From positions 1-42,140 of IMG/VR virus record IMGVR_UViG_3300015202_000021: a stretch of DNA of 42,140 nt; one strand, given 5' to 3'. This DNA is from a virus. The notes below the pieces were generated by a model, which was not told the DNA's origin, did no database searches, and saw nothing but the letters and a program-made list of their open reading frames with translations. Of the stretch, positions 41,493 through 42,140 are shown in pieces (the first letter of the stretch is position 1; each line of letters begins with the position of its first letter). The position numbers and the translations under genes are program-made.

Positions 41493-41567
41493 TTAGTGAG
41501 ATACGAAGTGGCACAAAGCCATGATTATTAGGGGGAATAGAGCCCATGGGGCAATGTGTTTAATCAT
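41493..41567 (-). CDS. Tiny membrane protein, 24 aa
   Basis: The 24 codons give MIKHIAPWALFPLIIMALCHFVSH, mostly one hydrophobic span of about 16 residues; only its ends are polar. The ATG overlaps the previous stop (ATGATTAA), and GAGAGG lies six bases upstream, an excellent site. The gap between genes is otherwise unexplained. It could be a small inner-membrane toxin or modulator of early infection. Confidence 0.5.
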   Translation of the reverse strand: MIKHIAPWALFPLIIMALCHFVSH

Positions 41568-41790
41568 TGACGGCCTCTCTTGATATGCGGTATCGAACTA
41601 CAGTTGCAAAAGGCACTGGAAACTCATTAGTCGCTAGTCCAAGACCCTTTGCGATGCACTCAAAACCAACATAATCACCAGTTGCCAAAGACTTTTTAGC
41701 GAGAATGTCAACTACAACCGCTTTTGGACTGTGTTTTAATGGCCCGGTTTTAAAAACATCCCCTATCAGCACTCCCCTTATCTCTTTCAT
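41560..41790 (-). CDS. Hypothetical protein, 76 aa
   Basis: Starts MKEIRGVLIGDVFKTGPLKH and reads as a small beta-barrel-like protein (VVVDILAKK; DYVGFECIAKG; VPFATVVRYRI). The frame is open to 41871, but GAGGT lies seven bases before the ATG at 41790, which is two bases after the previous stop. No family is assigned. Confidence 0.7.
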   Translation of the reverse strand: MKEIRGVLIGDVFKTGPLKHSPKAVVVDILAKKSLATGDYVGFECIAKGLGLATNEFPVPFATVVRYRISREAVND

Positions 41791-41792
41791 AT

Positions 41793-42074
41793 TTAGACCT
41801 CGATAGTTATAGTAGTGAGATAACCCGGTGTAACAGTGACATTGCTTGGCAGTCTGTCGGAACGAATCCAACCAGATGGAGCCACTTCTTTTGCAATTCT
41901 GGCAAGAATACCGGGGAATAAATCAGAATTAGCATAATCGCCATATTTAGGATGGCTTCTGAATTTATCCATGTCGCAGTGGCTCCGAGTGAGCGCTGGC
42001 ACCTTAAATTCATCCACGATGATATCCCCATCGTGTAATTTACCGGCTTTGGTCTTGAAAGTTATTTTGGCCAT
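41793..42074 (-). CDS. Hypothetical protein, 93 aa
   Basis: The first part is beta-like (MAKITFKTKAGKLHDGDIIV) and resembles the beginning of small barrel domains; the rest (MDKFRSHPKYGDYANSDLF) is unrecognised. The start follows the AGGTGCAACT leader. Its first 98 bases are repeated identically at 1..98, so this is the complete copy of the gene that crosses the circle junction. Confidence 0.75.
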   Translation of the reverse strand: MAKITFKTKAGKLHDGDIIVDEFKVPALTRSHCDMDKFRSHPKYGDYANSDLFPGILARIAKEVAPSGWIRSDRLPSNVTVTPGYLTTITIEV

Positions 42075-42140
42075 AGTTGCACCTATCCTTGTTTTACTGT
42101 AGCTTGCCGGTCGTTAATCGGTCTATTTAAGGGACTAGCG
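41977..42140. repeat. End repeat, right copy
   Basis: Partner of 1..164, same length, no gaps. The nine differing positions all fall in 42087..42103, the leader between the 93-aa gene start and the block TCGTTAATCGGTCTATTTAA. Joining the copies gives a circular map of about 41,976 bp. Confidence 0.9.

Noticed and set aside
1-42140. tRNA genes, CRISPR arrays, integrase, insertion sequences
   Set aside because: I looked for cloverleaf ends, regularly spaced repeats, tyrosine or serine recombinase motifs and transposases and saw none.

Overview
This window reads as an essentially complete genome of a podovirus-type double-stranded DNA phage of about 42 kb. The evidence is a T7-like order of virion genes on the + strand: large terminase, portal, scaffold, major capsid, tail tubular proteins A and B, a small acetyltransferase-like internal protein, three further internal virion proteins including one of 1619 residues, and a tail fibre with a T7-type N-terminal region. 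The last 164 bases (41977..42140) repeat the first 164 without gaps but with nine mismatches in one 17-base block. The sequence therefore closes into a circle of about 41,976 bp, or carries a near-identical end repeat. No integrase, no single-subunit RNA polymerase, no tRNA and no CRISPR array were seen. The host cannot be named. The GH19 endolysin and T7-type tail fit a Gram-negative bacterium, but this is inference.

Layout. A control region without convincing genes (1197..2351) separates two divergent blocks. It holds helically phased TGAACC boxes, TGTTGCAT / TGTTGTACAACA repeats, a G-quadruplex motif and a good sigma70-type promoter pointing right. The rightward block (2352..26604) is late: packaging (2352..5573), small Gln-rich proteins and the portal (5561..8696), scaffold and capsid (8995..11534), tail tube (11560..15147), ejected internal proteins (15137..23229), tail fibre (23242..24825) and lysis (25409..26604). 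A bidirectional terminator (26636..26681) sits where the two blocks converge.

The leftward block runs from 1196 through the circle junction and on from 42074 down to 26680. It starts with a ribbon-helix-helix regulator and many small early proteins (zinc-ribbon types, two related helix-turn-helix proteins, a nucleotidyltransferase fold). It continues with replication and recombination genes: prim-pol/VirE-type primase-helicase, SNF2-like helicase, Cas4-like nuclease, DUF2815-type ssDNA-binding protein, family A DNA polymerase and RuvC-like resolvase. It ends with a DUF5664-type nucleotide pyrophosphohydrolase interrupted by an endonuclease VII-type HNH gene, and a second ribbon-helix-helix protein.

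The most unusual items are these. First, the HNH endonuclease gene lies in another frame inside an insertion of about 525 bp that leaves the host reading frame open. Second, a small early-packaging protein carries the C-terminal motif of the major capsid protein. Third, a zinc-ribbon insertion sits in the endolysin. Fourth, an ADP-ribosyltransferase-like domain sits in the giant ejected protein. Fifth, the helicase looks fused to a protein that still has its own start signal. Sixth, several repeated stop/start and leader sequence cassettes recur along the genome. Family names come from motif reading only; no database search was run.
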